Shown in pieces: positions 55,401-62,637 of a stretch of DNA of 64,000 nt; within the stretch, counting starts at the first letter, position 1, and every line of letters begins with the position of its first letter. The DNA comes from Asticcacaulis sp. AC460. Its GTDB lineage: Bacteria; Pseudomonadota; Alphaproteobacteria; Caulobacterales; Caulobacteraceae. A program made the position numbers and the translations under genes. The DNA lies in contig NZ_AWGD01000037.1 of NCBI RefSeq assembly GCF_000495795.1, forward strand, positions 62,001 to 126,000, given 5' to 3'. Below the pieces are notes generated by a model. It was not told the DNA's origin. It was given only the letters and a program-made list of their open reading frames with translations, and searched no databases.

Positions 55401-55532
55401 GGCCACGGCGTCCTTCGGCCCCTTGCCGGACAGATAAACCCGCTCGGTCTGCGGAGCTGCCTGAACCATGGCCGGTACTAATACAAGCAGGCAGACCGCC
55501 GCCAGCGCGCGGAAACAGCGATTGAGATCCAT
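52470..55532 (-). CDS. GH2 glycoside hydrolase with discoidin-like domain, secreted
   Basis: The 1020-residue protein has a Sec signal (ending VQAAP). The GH2 sugar-binding, Ig-like and TIM-barrel domains follow, with acid/base Glu in LFWDNGNEGGWN and a likely nucleophile Glu in MPTEVLHALYDG before GLFHWALVDEG. C-terminal to this are an F5/8 type C (discoidin-like) domain (about 740-840) and the beta-galactosidase small-chain type domain. It is likely a beta-galactosidase- or beta-glucuronidase-type exoglycosidase acting on plant hemicellulose. Convergent with chaA. Confidence 0.9.
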   Translation of the reverse strand: MDLNRCFRALAAVCLLVLVPAMVQAAPQTERVYLSGKGPKDAVAWEFSVTGGRRAGEQTTIPVPSMWEQHGFGTYSYGQQGQPRADEHGLYKHRFTAPAEWKGKRVRLVFEGVMTDATVRINGVPAGPVHQGAFYRFSYDVTPHLKLGEENLIEVDVAKESANTATNTAERRADYWVFGGIFRPVWLEVSPVEAIRHVALDGRADGSLTADIQFDGAREATRVEGQVLTRDGIVVGDPVSLALPGGGAGRVRMATRIDAPQLWTAETPNLYDLRLTLYKGDEALHTTTQRFGFRTFEVRAGEGLFLNGQRILLKGANRHSFRPQTARALNPEDSYDDVRLVKSMNMNAIRMSHYPPDPALLEAADELGLYVLDELSGWQAAHDTVNGRLLVREMVERDVNHPSILFWDNGNEGGWNRDLDGEFALYDPQKRRVLHPWELHDDIDTKHYSNWADLTQRLASPNLLMPTEVLHALYDGGAGAGLEDYWTAISTSPRGAGLFHWALVDEGIARSDRDAAIDNFSTYAPDGLVGPNHEKEGSYHTIRSLWSPVQIVVPAVFDGTVTVSNHYDFTPLSQVRFDWQTVRFPGPAAEGTAPIVIARGTAGADIAPHGSGTMTLPLPGNWRQADAVMLTATGPDGLPVWTWTWPVAAPTLPAVAAGGKPTVVAGADDIRLSVGPVSASFDPKTGLLREVSRGGKTLALTDGPRLVFARPRAAEPAWLELDATATTHTLAVPQMANTIEIDLGLEKTDSYAGFKLEITSDGQTWKTLYDSTRRASDGIRYNFAPQRVSAVRYTRPLSDAGRAVPVKTVRLGFEADRFPAPAGPAIVTTGTANGEAWLEARGGGLDARWTLRRDGSLKLDYSYSLEGTFLYHGITFDEPEGNITSVRSLGRGPYRVWQNRLRGPELGVREAAFSVDRPGAAIYPEFQGYFAGLRWARFNTASGAWTVNSASDDVYLRIGTPQLGHINTSPDFPAGDISFLAAIPAMGSKFVTPENTGPASQPAQASGTYSGSLVFTFTGP

Positions 55533-55680
55533 AGAAACCCTGCAGATTTATCGTTGACGCCGCAACCCCGGCAGAGCTTCAACGCGCCCCCGCCGACAAT
55601 CAGTCGCTCAATTGTAGTATCATTGCAGGAGCTGAGTGCAAGACCACGCGTTTTACCGCGCGGAACATAATAACTAATCC

Positions 55681-55746
55681 CTCCCCGTTATACGGGGAGG
55701 TGGATCATTTGCTGGAAGCAAATGAGACGGTGGGGGATTTCTTGGC
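55681..55746. repeat. GTTATAC hairpin repeat, copy 2
   Basis: CTCCCCGTTATACGGGGAG (55681-55699), about 30 variable bases, then GGTGGGGGATTTCTTGGC. It has the same head and tail as copies at 23306 and 63240. It lies in the gap between the GH2 gene and the ParD-like ORF. Confidence 0.85.
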
Positions 55747-55757
55747 ACGGTTGAGAC

Positions 55758-55937
55758 CTAAATCGGTGATTTCTTGTCCGACTGAACTCGGCTCGCATGT
55801 TCAGCGCGTGCCATATCGAAAATCTCCGAAATCGAATACGGACTGATCCCGCTGTTCAAGCCCTCAATAATCTTGACCTGCATCGCCGCGATCTTGTCAG
55901 CGCGCACCTGATCCAGACCTTGCACGCGCGGCTTCAT
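55758..55937 (-). CDS. Short ParD-like antitoxin relic
   Basis: This 59-residue ORF starts one base after the helicase stop (TGA-G-ATG). Its helix MQVKIIEGLNSGISPYSISEIFDMARAEHASR resembles the C-terminal toxin-wrapping part of ParD antitoxins (GLxSGxxxxxxxxxFxxxAR). The N-terminal ribbon-helix-helix is mostly missing and no ParE follows; an intergenic repeat lies immediately downstream. Either a solo antitoxin or a decayed toxin-antitoxin module. Too short for standard ORF cut-offs. Confidence 0.5.
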   Translation of the reverse strand: MKPRVQGLDQVRADKIAAMQVKIIEGLNSGISPYSISEIFDMARAEHASRVQSDKKSPI

Positions 55938-55938
55938 C

Positions 55939-58860
55939 TCAGGTCTGTCCCAGCTTTTCGCGCAGGATGGCGAACGGCGAGTAGGGATTGATATAGGGCT
56001 TCGGCTCGGGCTTCGGACCCCGGGGCTTATCACCGCGCGGCTTGTCGCCACCCTTGAAGTCGCCTTTCGGCCTGCCCTTGTCGCCCTTCGGCGGGCGATT
56101 GCGATCGCGGGTCGGTTCGCCCTCGGCGCCTTCCGCCCGATTGGGCCTGAAGCGTTCGCGATCGAACTTTTCTCGTTTTGGGGGCTTGTCGCGCTGAGGC
56201 CGCGGTGCACGCGGTTCCAGCGACTTCTGCCGCCAGCCCAGACGCTCTTCCATCACCGGTTCCGCCGAAACGGTCTCTTCGGCTACGGCCATTTCCACCG
56301 TCTCCGCCGGCTGTTCGGCACCGGTCTCCACGGGCTCAGCGATGATCTCGACAGGTGCCTCTTCGACAACCACTTCCTCAGCGATCACCTCTTCAGCCAC
56401 AAGCTCGACAGCTTCGGACGCGGCCTCCTCGACGGGGGCCTCCTCAGCAGCAACCTCTTCCGCCGGTGCGGCGTCCGCCACCGGTTCCGGCTTCGGCTTG
56501 GCCACCACGACCGGGAAGGTCTGCGGCGGCACCTTCACAAAGCCCAGCGCCACCATCAGCTTGTCGCGCTGCTCTTCGTTCAGCCCCAACGGCACAAAAT
56601 CGGCCTGACGCATATACAATGCGCCCTTCTGGAAGATGGCGTTATTGACGATCTTGTCGACCAGCGACAGCGCCTTGATGCTGACCGGGCCGTGCTCGGC
56701 GATCAGCAACTGTCCGCGCAGGGTCTGGGCGAGTTGGCCCTCGCCGGGACCGAAGGCGCGCATATGCTGGCGCACCTTGGGGTTCAGCGCCTCGGGCAGG
56801 AACCAGGCGTAACGATGCCCGGACACGCCCAGAGCCTTCAGCGCCGCCTTGTCCTCCGGCGTCAACTTGACGGTTTCGTCACGGCGGGCCAGGCCGCCAT
56901 TCTCATACAGTTGGAAGGCGATGGCGCGGACCTGGGGCAGGGTGGCTTCGGCATCGGCCGCCTGCTTCACCCTATATAGCCCCTTGAGCTGGTGCTGGTT
57001 CAGGATGCGGACGAAATCGCTGACCCGCTTCAAGGCTCGCTCCACCAATGCCGGATGCTCGATGTCGCACAGAAGCTTGAGTTTCGGCGTAAACCATTCG
57101 GACGGCTCGATGCGCGCGACCGGTTCCTTGTTCCATTCGACCGTATGGCCGCGCAGATGCAGGCTCTTCGAAGCCGTCTGGGCCAGGGCGCGCAAACGGT
57201 CGTGCAGCACTGGCAGCACCGCGCGATTGGCGGCCTGGCGCAGGGTCTTGTCGGCGATGAGGCTGTCGGCATTGCTAAGCTTGAAGGTCAAGCCCTTCAG
57301 CTCGCCGACGGTATGGCCTTCGATGATCACCTGGCCTTCGGGCGTGACTTCGGGCCGCGCCACCTCGTCGGCATCCAGAGCCTTCAACAGCGCCGACGTC
57401 CGCGCATCGATAAACCGCTGCATCAGCGCTTCGTGCAGCCGGTCGGACAACCGCTCTTCCAGGTCGCGCGTGAGCTCGCGATAGTGTTCGTTACGCTTCA
57501 GCCAGTTGCCGCGGTTGGAGATATAGCTCAGCGTCCGCACGCCCGACAGCCGCGACGACAGGGTATCGATATCGCCATCCATATGGTCGAGATCGCGAAT
57601 CTGAGTCTCGAACCAGTCCTCGGCGACAAAGCCGTCCGGCGACAACCGCGACCAGAACAGGTGCGACACCATCTTCAGGTGCTCGTCCAGCCCGATCTTG
57701 CGGAAGTCCGGCAACTGGCACACGTCCCACAGTGTCCGCAGGGTTACCGGATTGCGCACCTTGGCGGCGACATCCTCGTCGGCGGCCAGCAACCGCAGGG
57801 TCCGCTCGTCCAGCGCTTCCTTGGCCAGGTGCAGCCCAATCGTGTTCGACGGCAGGGTCAGCGACTTCAGCAACCCCTCCAGGGTCGAGAAGTCGAGCTT
57901 GTGATTACGCCACTGGGCGGCTTCCAATGGGTTGAAGGCGTGGTTCTGGACCTGTTCGACCAGGTCGTCGTCCAGCTCATGGCACTCGCTGGTGACGCCA
58001 AACGTGCCATCGTTCATGTGACGCCCGGCGCGGCCGGCAATCTGGCCGATTTCCTGGGCCGTCAGATGACGGACATTCTTGCCGTCGAACTTCGACAGAC
58101 CGGAAAAGGCGACATGGGCGATGTCCATGTTCAGGCCCATGCCGATGGCGTCGGTGGCGACCAGGAAATCGACCTCGCCCTTCTGGAACAGCTCGACCTG
58201 GGCGTTGCGGGTCTTGGGCGACAGGCTGCCCATGACGACGGCCGCGCCGCCGCGCTGGCGCCGGATCAGTTCGGCGATGGCATAGACCTTCTCGGTCGAG
58301 AAGGCGACGATGGCGGTGCGCTTGGGCAACCGGGTCAGCTTCTTGGAGCCGGCATAGGTCAGCGACGACAGCCGCTCGCGGCGGATGATCTCGGCGGCGG
58401 GAAACAGGCGGTGGAACAGCGGCGCGAAGGTATTGGCGCCCAGGAACAGGGTCTCGAACCGCCCGCGCGCATGCAGCAGCCGGTCGGTGAAGACATGGCC
58501 GCGCTCAACGTCGCCGCACAGCTGGATCTCGTCGACCGCCAGGAAGTCGACCTGACGTTCCAGTGGCATGGCCTCGACCGTGCAGATGAAATAGGACGGC
58601 ACGCGCGGGATGATCTTTTCCTCGCCGGTCACCAGCGCAACGGCATTGACGCCTTTCAGGGCGACGACGCGATCGTAGATTTCGCGCGCCAGCAGGCGCA
58701 GCGGCAATCCCATCATGCCGGTGGCATAGCCGCACATGCGCTCGATGGCGTAGTGGGTCTTGCCGGTGTTGGTGGGGCCTAGGACAGCGGCGAGCTTGGC
58801 GTCGCTGACGGCATTGATCAGGGGGCGGGTGGGGGAAAGGTCTGACACGCCTGAGGTCAT
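55939..58860 (-). CDS. SUV3-like ATP-dependent RNA helicase
   Basis: The 973-residue SF2 helicase is of the SUV3 type. It has motif I GPTNTGKTH, motif II AVDEIQ, motif III-like LFLGANTFAPL and motif VI QIAGRAGRHMNDGTFG. A C-terminal region beyond about 860 is Ala/Glu/Val-rich low complexity, then very basic (RDRNRPPKGDKGRPKGDFKGG). It is likely an RNA unwinding/degradation factor. ATG at 58860 chosen because motif I then falls in the usual place; the frame continues to 59094. A 58-bp hairpin lies 80 bp upstream in the leader. Confidence 0.9.
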   Translation of the reverse strand: MTSGVSDLSPTRPLINAVSDAKLAAVLGPTNTGKTHYAIERMCGYATGMMGLPLRLLAREIYDRVVALKGVNAVALVTGEEKIIPRVPSYFICTVEAMPLERQVDFLAVDEIQLCGDVERGHVFTDRLLHARGRFETLFLGANTFAPLFHRLFPAAEIIRRERLSSLTYAGSKKLTRLPKRTAIVAFSTEKVYAIAELIRRQRGGAAVVMGSLSPKTRNAQVELFQKGEVDFLVATDAIGMGLNMDIAHVAFSGLSKFDGKNVRHLTAQEIGQIAGRAGRHMNDGTFGVTSECHELDDDLVEQVQNHAFNPLEAAQWRNHKLDFSTLEGLLKSLTLPSNTIGLHLAKEALDERTLRLLAADEDVAAKVRNPVTLRTLWDVCQLPDFRKIGLDEHLKMVSHLFWSRLSPDGFVAEDWFETQIRDLDHMDGDIDTLSSRLSGVRTLSYISNRGNWLKRNEHYRELTRDLEERLSDRLHEALMQRFIDARTSALLKALDADEVARPEVTPEGQVIIEGHTVGELKGLTFKLSNADSLIADKTLRQAANRAVLPVLHDRLRALAQTASKSLHLRGHTVEWNKEPVARIEPSEWFTPKLKLLCDIEHPALVERALKRVSDFVRILNQHQLKGLYRVKQAADAEATLPQVRAIAFQLYENGGLARRDETVKLTPEDKAALKALGVSGHRYAWFLPEALNPKVRQHMRAFGPGEGQLAQTLRGQLLIAEHGPVSIKALSLVDKIVNNAIFQKGALYMRQADFVPLGLNEEQRDKLMVALGFVKVPPQTFPVVVAKPKPEPVADAAPAEEVAAEEAPVEEAASEAVELVAEEVIAEEVVVEEAPVEIIAEPVETGAEQPAETVEMAVAEETVSAEPVMEERLGWRQKSLEPRAPRPQRDKPPKREKFDRERFRPNRAEGAEGEPTRDRNRPPKGDKGRPKGDFKGGDKPRGDKPRGPKPEPKPYINPYSPFAILREKLGQT

Positions 58861-58939
58861 AAGCGGGCGCGGGAAAAATTGCAAAGCCAATTTGCGGGGA
58901 GAGGGCGGCGGTAAACGAGAGGTTACCACGGGCCCGAAC

Positions 58940-58997
58940 GGGACGAAAACAAACCGTGCACGAATCAGTGATAGTGATTCGTTCCGGTTTTCGTCCC
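58940..58997. promoter_or_regulatory. Two-tier hairpin upstream of the helicase gene
   Basis: GGGACGAAAAC (58940-58950) with its complement (58987-58997), and inside it CGAATCA (58961-58967) with TGATTCG (58975-58981). It has no U-tract. It lies 80 bp before the start codon, so it may form in the 5' leader and influence translation or stability of the helicase message. Confidence 0.45.
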
Positions 58998-59152
58998 TAC
59001 CAGATGTAGTGTACGCAAATCGGGTTAACCATATGCGAACGCTGGGACCCTGCCCCGAGTCGCGCTGACGAGGCAAGCGGAGTCTTATCCTCAAAAAATC
59101 TCACCGCCTTGCTTCTCTTGCCGCCCCGGACTGTGTAAGGAGGTTTCATGAC

Positions 59153-59229
59153 GGTCCCTTAGCTCAGCCGGATAGAGCAAGGCTTTCCTAAAGCAGAGGT
59201 CGGGGGTTCGAGTCCCTCAGGGATCGCCA
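59153..59229 (+). tRNA. tRNA-Arg(CCT)
   Basis: 77 nt with acceptor stem GGTCCCT/AGGGATC, D-arm GCTC/GAGC, T-arm with TTCGAGT, discriminator G and encoded CCA. The loop TTCCTAA gives anticodon CCT. The anticodon stem has only three standard pairs because 27-43 (A-G) and 28-42 (G-A) mismatch. It would read AGG codons. Confidence 0.9.
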
Positions 59230-59264
59230 GTTTTCATATAGTCAACATGCGCGCCCGGGCATTG

Positions 59265-59290
59265 AATATAATGCATATTTGCATTATATT
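59265..59290. promoter_or_regulatory. Operator-like palindrome before vapBC
   Basis: AATATAATGCA and TGCATTATATT are perfect 11-bp arms with a 4-nt centre. It lies 24 bp before the vapB ATG in otherwise GC-rich DNA, the expected position for toxin-antitoxin autorepression. Confidence 0.65.
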
Positions 59291-59313
59291 GTGCGCTTAT
59301 CGGGAGATCGGCC

Positions 59314-59589
59314 ATGACGACATTATCGGTCACTGCGAGAGGCCAGGTCACGTTCAGGAAAGATGTCCTGAAACACCTCGGCATTCAGCCGGGAGGCAAG
59401 ATCAGGCTGGAACTCCTGCCCGACGGTCGCGCCGAACTGAAGGCAGATACAGGCAGCGGATCCTGGCAGGACCTGAGCGGAATTCTAAAAAACAAGACAG
59501 ACGGAACACGGCTTTCAATCGAAGACATGAAGGCCGCCATTTCCGAAGCAGCGGCCGAGGCGGGCATGAAAGGCCTGTCGCGCCGGTGA
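59314..59589 (+). CDS. vapB: VapB/AbrB-type antitoxin
   Basis: The 91-residue protein has an N-terminal swapped-hairpin SpoVT/AbrB DNA-binding domain (TTLSVTARGQVTFRKDVLKHLGIQPGGKIRLELLPDG). A C-terminal acidic/amphipathic tail binds the toxin. Its stop overlaps the toxin's GTG start (GTGA). It is probably autoregulated through the palindrome at 59265-59290. Likely cytoplasmic antitoxin of VapC. Confidence 0.88.
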   Translation: MTTLSVTARGQVTFRKDVLKHLGIQPGGKIRLELLPDGRAELKADTGSGSWQDLSGILKNKTDGTRLSIEDMKAAISEAAAEAGMKGLSRR

Positions 59590-59984
59590 AAATTTCCGTC
59601 GATACAAATGTCCTGGTTCGCCTGATCGTGGGCGATGACAATACTCAGCAGGCCAAAGCGGCCGAAATTCTCGACGCCGCCGACCTGGTGGCGATAAGCG
59701 TCCATACGCTCTGTGAGTTCGCCTGGGTGCTTCAAAGCCGCTACAAGATTGCAAAGGTCGACATCGGGAGTGCAATGCGCGGTATTCTCAATATGAAAAA
59801 TGTCGTGGCCAACCGGCCGACAATCGAGGCGGGGCTTTTGATGCTGGATGCCGGAGGAGATTTCGCGGACGGCGTCATTGCGTTTGACGGCAGGTGGCTC
59901 GGCGGGGAAACGTTCGTGTCGTTCGACAGGAAGGCAGTTACCTTGCTCGAAGCGGCTGGGGTGACGACAATTTCGCTGACCTGA
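59586..59984 (+). CDS. vapC: VapC-type PIN-domain toxin
   Basis: The 132-residue PIN-domain RNase has all acidic ligands: Asp in ISVDTNVLVRLI, Glu in TLCEFAWVL, and Asps in FADGVIAFD and TFVSFDRKAV. It is predicted to cut tRNA or rRNA when freed from VapB. Start GTG at 59586 is set by coupling with vapB. A complete, apparently intact module next to the tRNA gene. Confidence 0.9.
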   Translation: MKISVDTNVLVRLIVGDDNTQQAKAAEILDAADLVAISVHTLCEFAWVLQSRYKIAKVDIGSAMRGILNMKNVVANRPTIEAGLLMLDAGGDFADGVIAFDGRWLGGETFVSFDRKAVTLLEAAGVTTISLT

Positions 59985-60208
59985 CGGGGGGCTAGCCAAG
60001 GCTGACACCCCGACCGTCTCGAAGCTGCGCCAGGGGCGGCGATATCTCCATCTTTAGCGGCCTTGTCGCGGCCTGATTCATGCGGGGATCGAATCCGACA
60101 TTATGGCCGCCCGCCTTTTATGAGCCTTTTTTCGGCCCCTGTTTGCCGGTTCAATTGCCGCAGGTTAGGACTCCGGGGAGCGGGAGACAGTCAAAACAGA
60201 GGTTTTGT

Positions 60209-60751
60209 ATGAAGCTTTTTAAGTCAGCCGCGTTGATCGCAGCCCTTCCGCTCCTGATGTCGGTAACGGCCTGCGCCAGCCATAAATATGTCGACGAAAA
60301 GTTCGCCACCGCCAACACCCGCATCGATGAGGTCAACGTCACCTCCCAGGAAGCGCTGAACCGCGCCACGGCCGCCGGCAAGCTGGCCGAAGGCAAGTTC
60401 AACTACGCCGTCGTGCTCAGCGACGACTCGATCCGCTTCAACACCGGCGAAGCGGTCCTGTCCGGCGAGGCCCAGGCCACACTGACCGACCTGGCGACGC
60501 GGCTGAAGGCCGACAACAAGAACGTCTATCTCGAAATCCAGGGCTTCACCGACGCCACCGGAACGGATGACGTCAACTACCGCCTGGGCCAGGCCCGCGC
60601 CGACAGCGTCCGCCGCTTCCTCAACAGCCAGGGCGTTGCGCTGAACCGGATGGCGTCCATCTCCTACGGCAAGGAGCAACCCGTCGCCCCGAACGACACG
60701 CCGGACGGCCGCTCGGCCAACCGCCGCGTCGTCATCGTCGTGCTGTCGTAA
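60209..60751 (+). CDS. OmpA-family peptidoglycan-binding lipoprotein
   Basis: The 180-residue lipoprotein has lipobox VTAC at residues 17-20, a short coiled-coil-like segment (EKFATANTRIDEVNVTSQEALNRATAAGKLAEG) and an OmpA-like C-terminal domain (IQGFTDATGTDDVNYRLGQARADSVRRFL). The Asp and Arg of the peptidoglycan-binding pocket are present. It anchors the outer membrane to the wall. AGAGG precedes the ATG at 60209. Confidence 0.9.
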   Translation: MKLFKSAALIAALPLLMSVTACASHKYVDEKFATANTRIDEVNVTSQEALNRATAAGKLAEGKFNYAVVLSDDSIRFNTGEAVLSGEAQATLTDLATRLKADNKNVYLEIQGFTDATGTDDVNYRLGQARADSVRRFLNSQGVALNRMASISYGKEQPVAPNDTPDGRSANRRVVIVVLS

Positions 60752-60911
60752 GGCGCTTTTTCTGGCCCTGGTCGACGCGGTCGGCCAGGGCCAGCATATC
60801 CGTCCTCAGCCAGACCCATTCCGTCGCGGACAATCCGTTTGCCTGGCGCACCTCGATCACCCGTTGCAGGGTGGCCGCCTGGAGGCGAACACAAAAGGCT
60901 GTGTCGATCAC
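60732..60911 (-). CDS. Small hypothetical protein overlapping the OmpA gene end
   Basis: A 59-codon ORF on the minus strand (GTG at 60911) with GGAG 8-11 nt upstream translates to a helical protein (VIDTAFCVRLQAATLQRVIE, then ATEWVWLRTDMLALADRV). Composition looks coding (no low-complexity runs, balanced residues) and it fills an otherwise empty gap. Its 3' end overlaps the ompA-like stop by 20 bp. I know no family. Confidence 0.45.
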   Translation of the reverse strand: MIDTAFCVRLQAATLQRVIEVRQANGLSATEWVWLRTDMLALADRVDQGQKKRLTTARR

Positions 60912-60992
60912 GTCTCTACTCCGTCATGAAAACGCCAGCTTAGCCGGCGCTGTCATGAGCGGCATGAGGACGGTATGAGGGTTTGCTGAAAC

Positions 60993-61493
60993 CTATCCGC
61001 GGCCGGCGCCGGGCCGCGTCGTCTGCTTTGCCCAGTCGGCAATGCCCAGCTTACCCGGCAGGCTTTCCATCGCCTTGTTCAGTTCTTCATTGCGCGCCGA
61101 CCGGCAGCCACGATCGTGCATCAAAACCGTCTCGGTGCCGTCCACAGCCTTCCACACGATGCGGTAGTTCTGCATGTCGCTCGCCTGGGCCTCGCAGGTC
61201 GTCTGTTCGGTCGCCCCGGTTTCCGGTCGGTAGGCGGCCAGAGCCGAGGCCACGGCGCGATAGGTGCCCGCACCACCGTCGCGTTCCTGCTGGCCCAGAA
61301 CGGCGGTGTGGCGTTCGCCGACATAGGTGACATGGCCGTCCGGGCTGACCGTGGCGCTATAGACCGGACAGAAGCCGAAGCACGGCCCCACCGAATAGCT
61401 GAGGGTTTCACCGGCGGCCGGCGGTGTGTCCTGCGGCAGGCTGGCGCATCCGGACAGCAGGGCCAGGGCGGCGAGGGGGGCGATCAGCTTCAT
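60993..61493 (-). CDS. DUF6438-like lipoprotein
   Basis: The 166-residue lipoprotein has lipobox LSGC and a conserved-looking PCFGFCPVYSATVSPDGHVTYVGERHTAVLG. This GPCxGxCPxY(S/T) motif characterises DUF6438. Function is unknown. AAGGAG precedes the ATG at 61493. It lies downstream of the next (61579) gene on the same strand. Confidence 0.8.
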   Translation of the reverse strand: MKLIAPLAALALLSGCASLPQDTPPAAGETLSYSVGPCFGFCPVYSATVSPDGHVTYVGERHTAVLGQQERDGGAGTYRAVASALAAYRPETGATEQTTCEAQASDMQNYRIVWKAVDGTETVLMHDRGCRSARNEELNKAMESLPGKLGIADWAKQTTRPGAGRG

Positions 61494-61578
61494 AGGGAAT
61501 CTCCTTCGGCAGGTGTTGCGCTCAGTCTTTCGCACAAATGTGTCAGAGTTTGAGCGCGCCGCGGGATATTCTCGGTCT

Positions 61579-62427
61579 TTAAGGCTTTGTCTGGGCGACG
61601 ATGTCGGCGATCTGCGCCGCCGTCATGGCCTCGAACGCCGCAGTGGCGACCTTGACCTCGGCCGGATCGCCACCACCCTGGGAGGGTGTCACCACAACCT
61701 TGTCGCCCTGGACCATAACAAACAGAACGGCCGGCGGGGCGCCGCTGGTGACCACCAGGGCGCCGTTGTCGCACGACTGGATCTGCCAGGCTGCGCGTAC
61801 GAAGACCCGCTCGATGGGGCCACTGGCGCAGCGCAACAGGGCCTGCCCGGCCGGCACCGCCGGCAGAGGCGCCGCAGCCGGGACGGCCTGGGCTTTGCGC
61901 GCGTCCAGTTCGGCGTCCTGGGCCGCCAGGTCGGGTACGCCCAGTTCCAGGCGCAGGGCGTCGCTAATCAGGTCGCGGTCGTAGGGCGCCTTTGTCCAGG
62001 TGCCGTTGGCGAACAGGGATTGCGTGCCGTAAATCTGCTTATGCTTGGTATTCTGCAGATAGCGGTCCAGGGTGGCCGCGGCGATCCACGGCCCACCCTT
62101 CGCCCCCTTCTTCGTGGCGACCACGGCCAGGGTATGGGCCAGCAAGAAGTCGTCGCCGCCGCCGTGCTGGAACACGAAGGCCGCCTGCAGGAAGTCGTCG
62201 CCGGTATGCAACTGGCCCTCGGCCAGAAGGCGGCGCGTCGCTTCGCGCCGTTGGGCGTCGCGCGGGCCGATCACGCTCCAGTCGGCCTGGGTGACGTCGC
62301 CGGACCTGTCCGCCTGGTCGGCGTCGAAGATCCGCTGCATTTCAGGATTGGAGGCCGGTTCGGCGGCCCAAACCGGCGCCGCCGCCAGCAACAAGCCAAA
62401 TCCCGCCAGTAGAATAGCTTTTTGCAT
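61579..62427 (-). CDS. Secreted DUF6624-like hypothetical protein
   Basis: The 282-residue protein has a Sec signal (ending PVWA). A central region (GDDFLQAAFVFQHGGGDDFLLAHTLAVVATKKG...AAATLDRYLQNTKHKQIYGTQ) resembles the DUF6624 pattern, and an Ala/Pro-rich linker leads to a C-terminal beta domain. Function unknown. First of two leftward genes, 85 bp before the DUF6438 lipoprotein. Confidence 0.6.
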   Translation of the reverse strand: MQKAILLAGFGLLLAAAPVWAAEPASNPEMQRIFDADQADRSGDVTQADWSVIGPRDAQRREATRRLLAEGQLHTGDDFLQAAFVFQHGGGDDFLLAHTLAVVATKKGAKGGPWIAAATLDRYLQNTKHKQIYGTQSLFANGTWTKAPYDRDLISDALRLELGVPDLAAQDAELDARKAQAVPAAAPLPAVPAGQALLRCASGPIERVFVRAAWQIQSCDNGALVVTSGAPPAVLFVMVQGDKVVVTPSQGGGDPAEVKVATAAFEAMTAAQIADIVAQTKP

Positions 62428-62572
62428 GTCTCACCCCCGTTAAGCCGCTCTTTGCGTACCACGCAACCTGAGCGATTGTACAATGAATTTGGGTTCATCC
62501 AGCCTCTGCTTTTTTTGCCGATTGACCCGCGACAATTCACGCCGCCGTCGTTATAACGCTGCGACGCAACAA

Positions 62573-62620
62573 GCCTCACGCCAAAAAGTGGCTGCCACTT
62601 TTTGGATAAACATGAGGCGT
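62573..62620. repeat. Hairpin repeat, copy 2
   Basis: Same element as 13394-13441: GCCTCAC, then CCAAAAAGTGG, a 3-nt loop CTG, CCACTTTTTGG and ATAAACATGAGGC. It lies directly 5' of the UPF0149 gene, 18 bp before its start. Confidence 0.85.
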
Positions 62621-62637
62621 CTGAAATGGAGGCGATC

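Noticed and set aside
59153-59984. Prophage or integrative element at tRNA-Arg
   Set aside because: No integrase and no visible duplication of the tRNA 3' end within the window.
62602-62637. Upstream TTG start for the UPF0149 gene
   Set aside because: Lies inside the hairpin repeat; the ATG at 62638 has a good Shine-Dalgarno.
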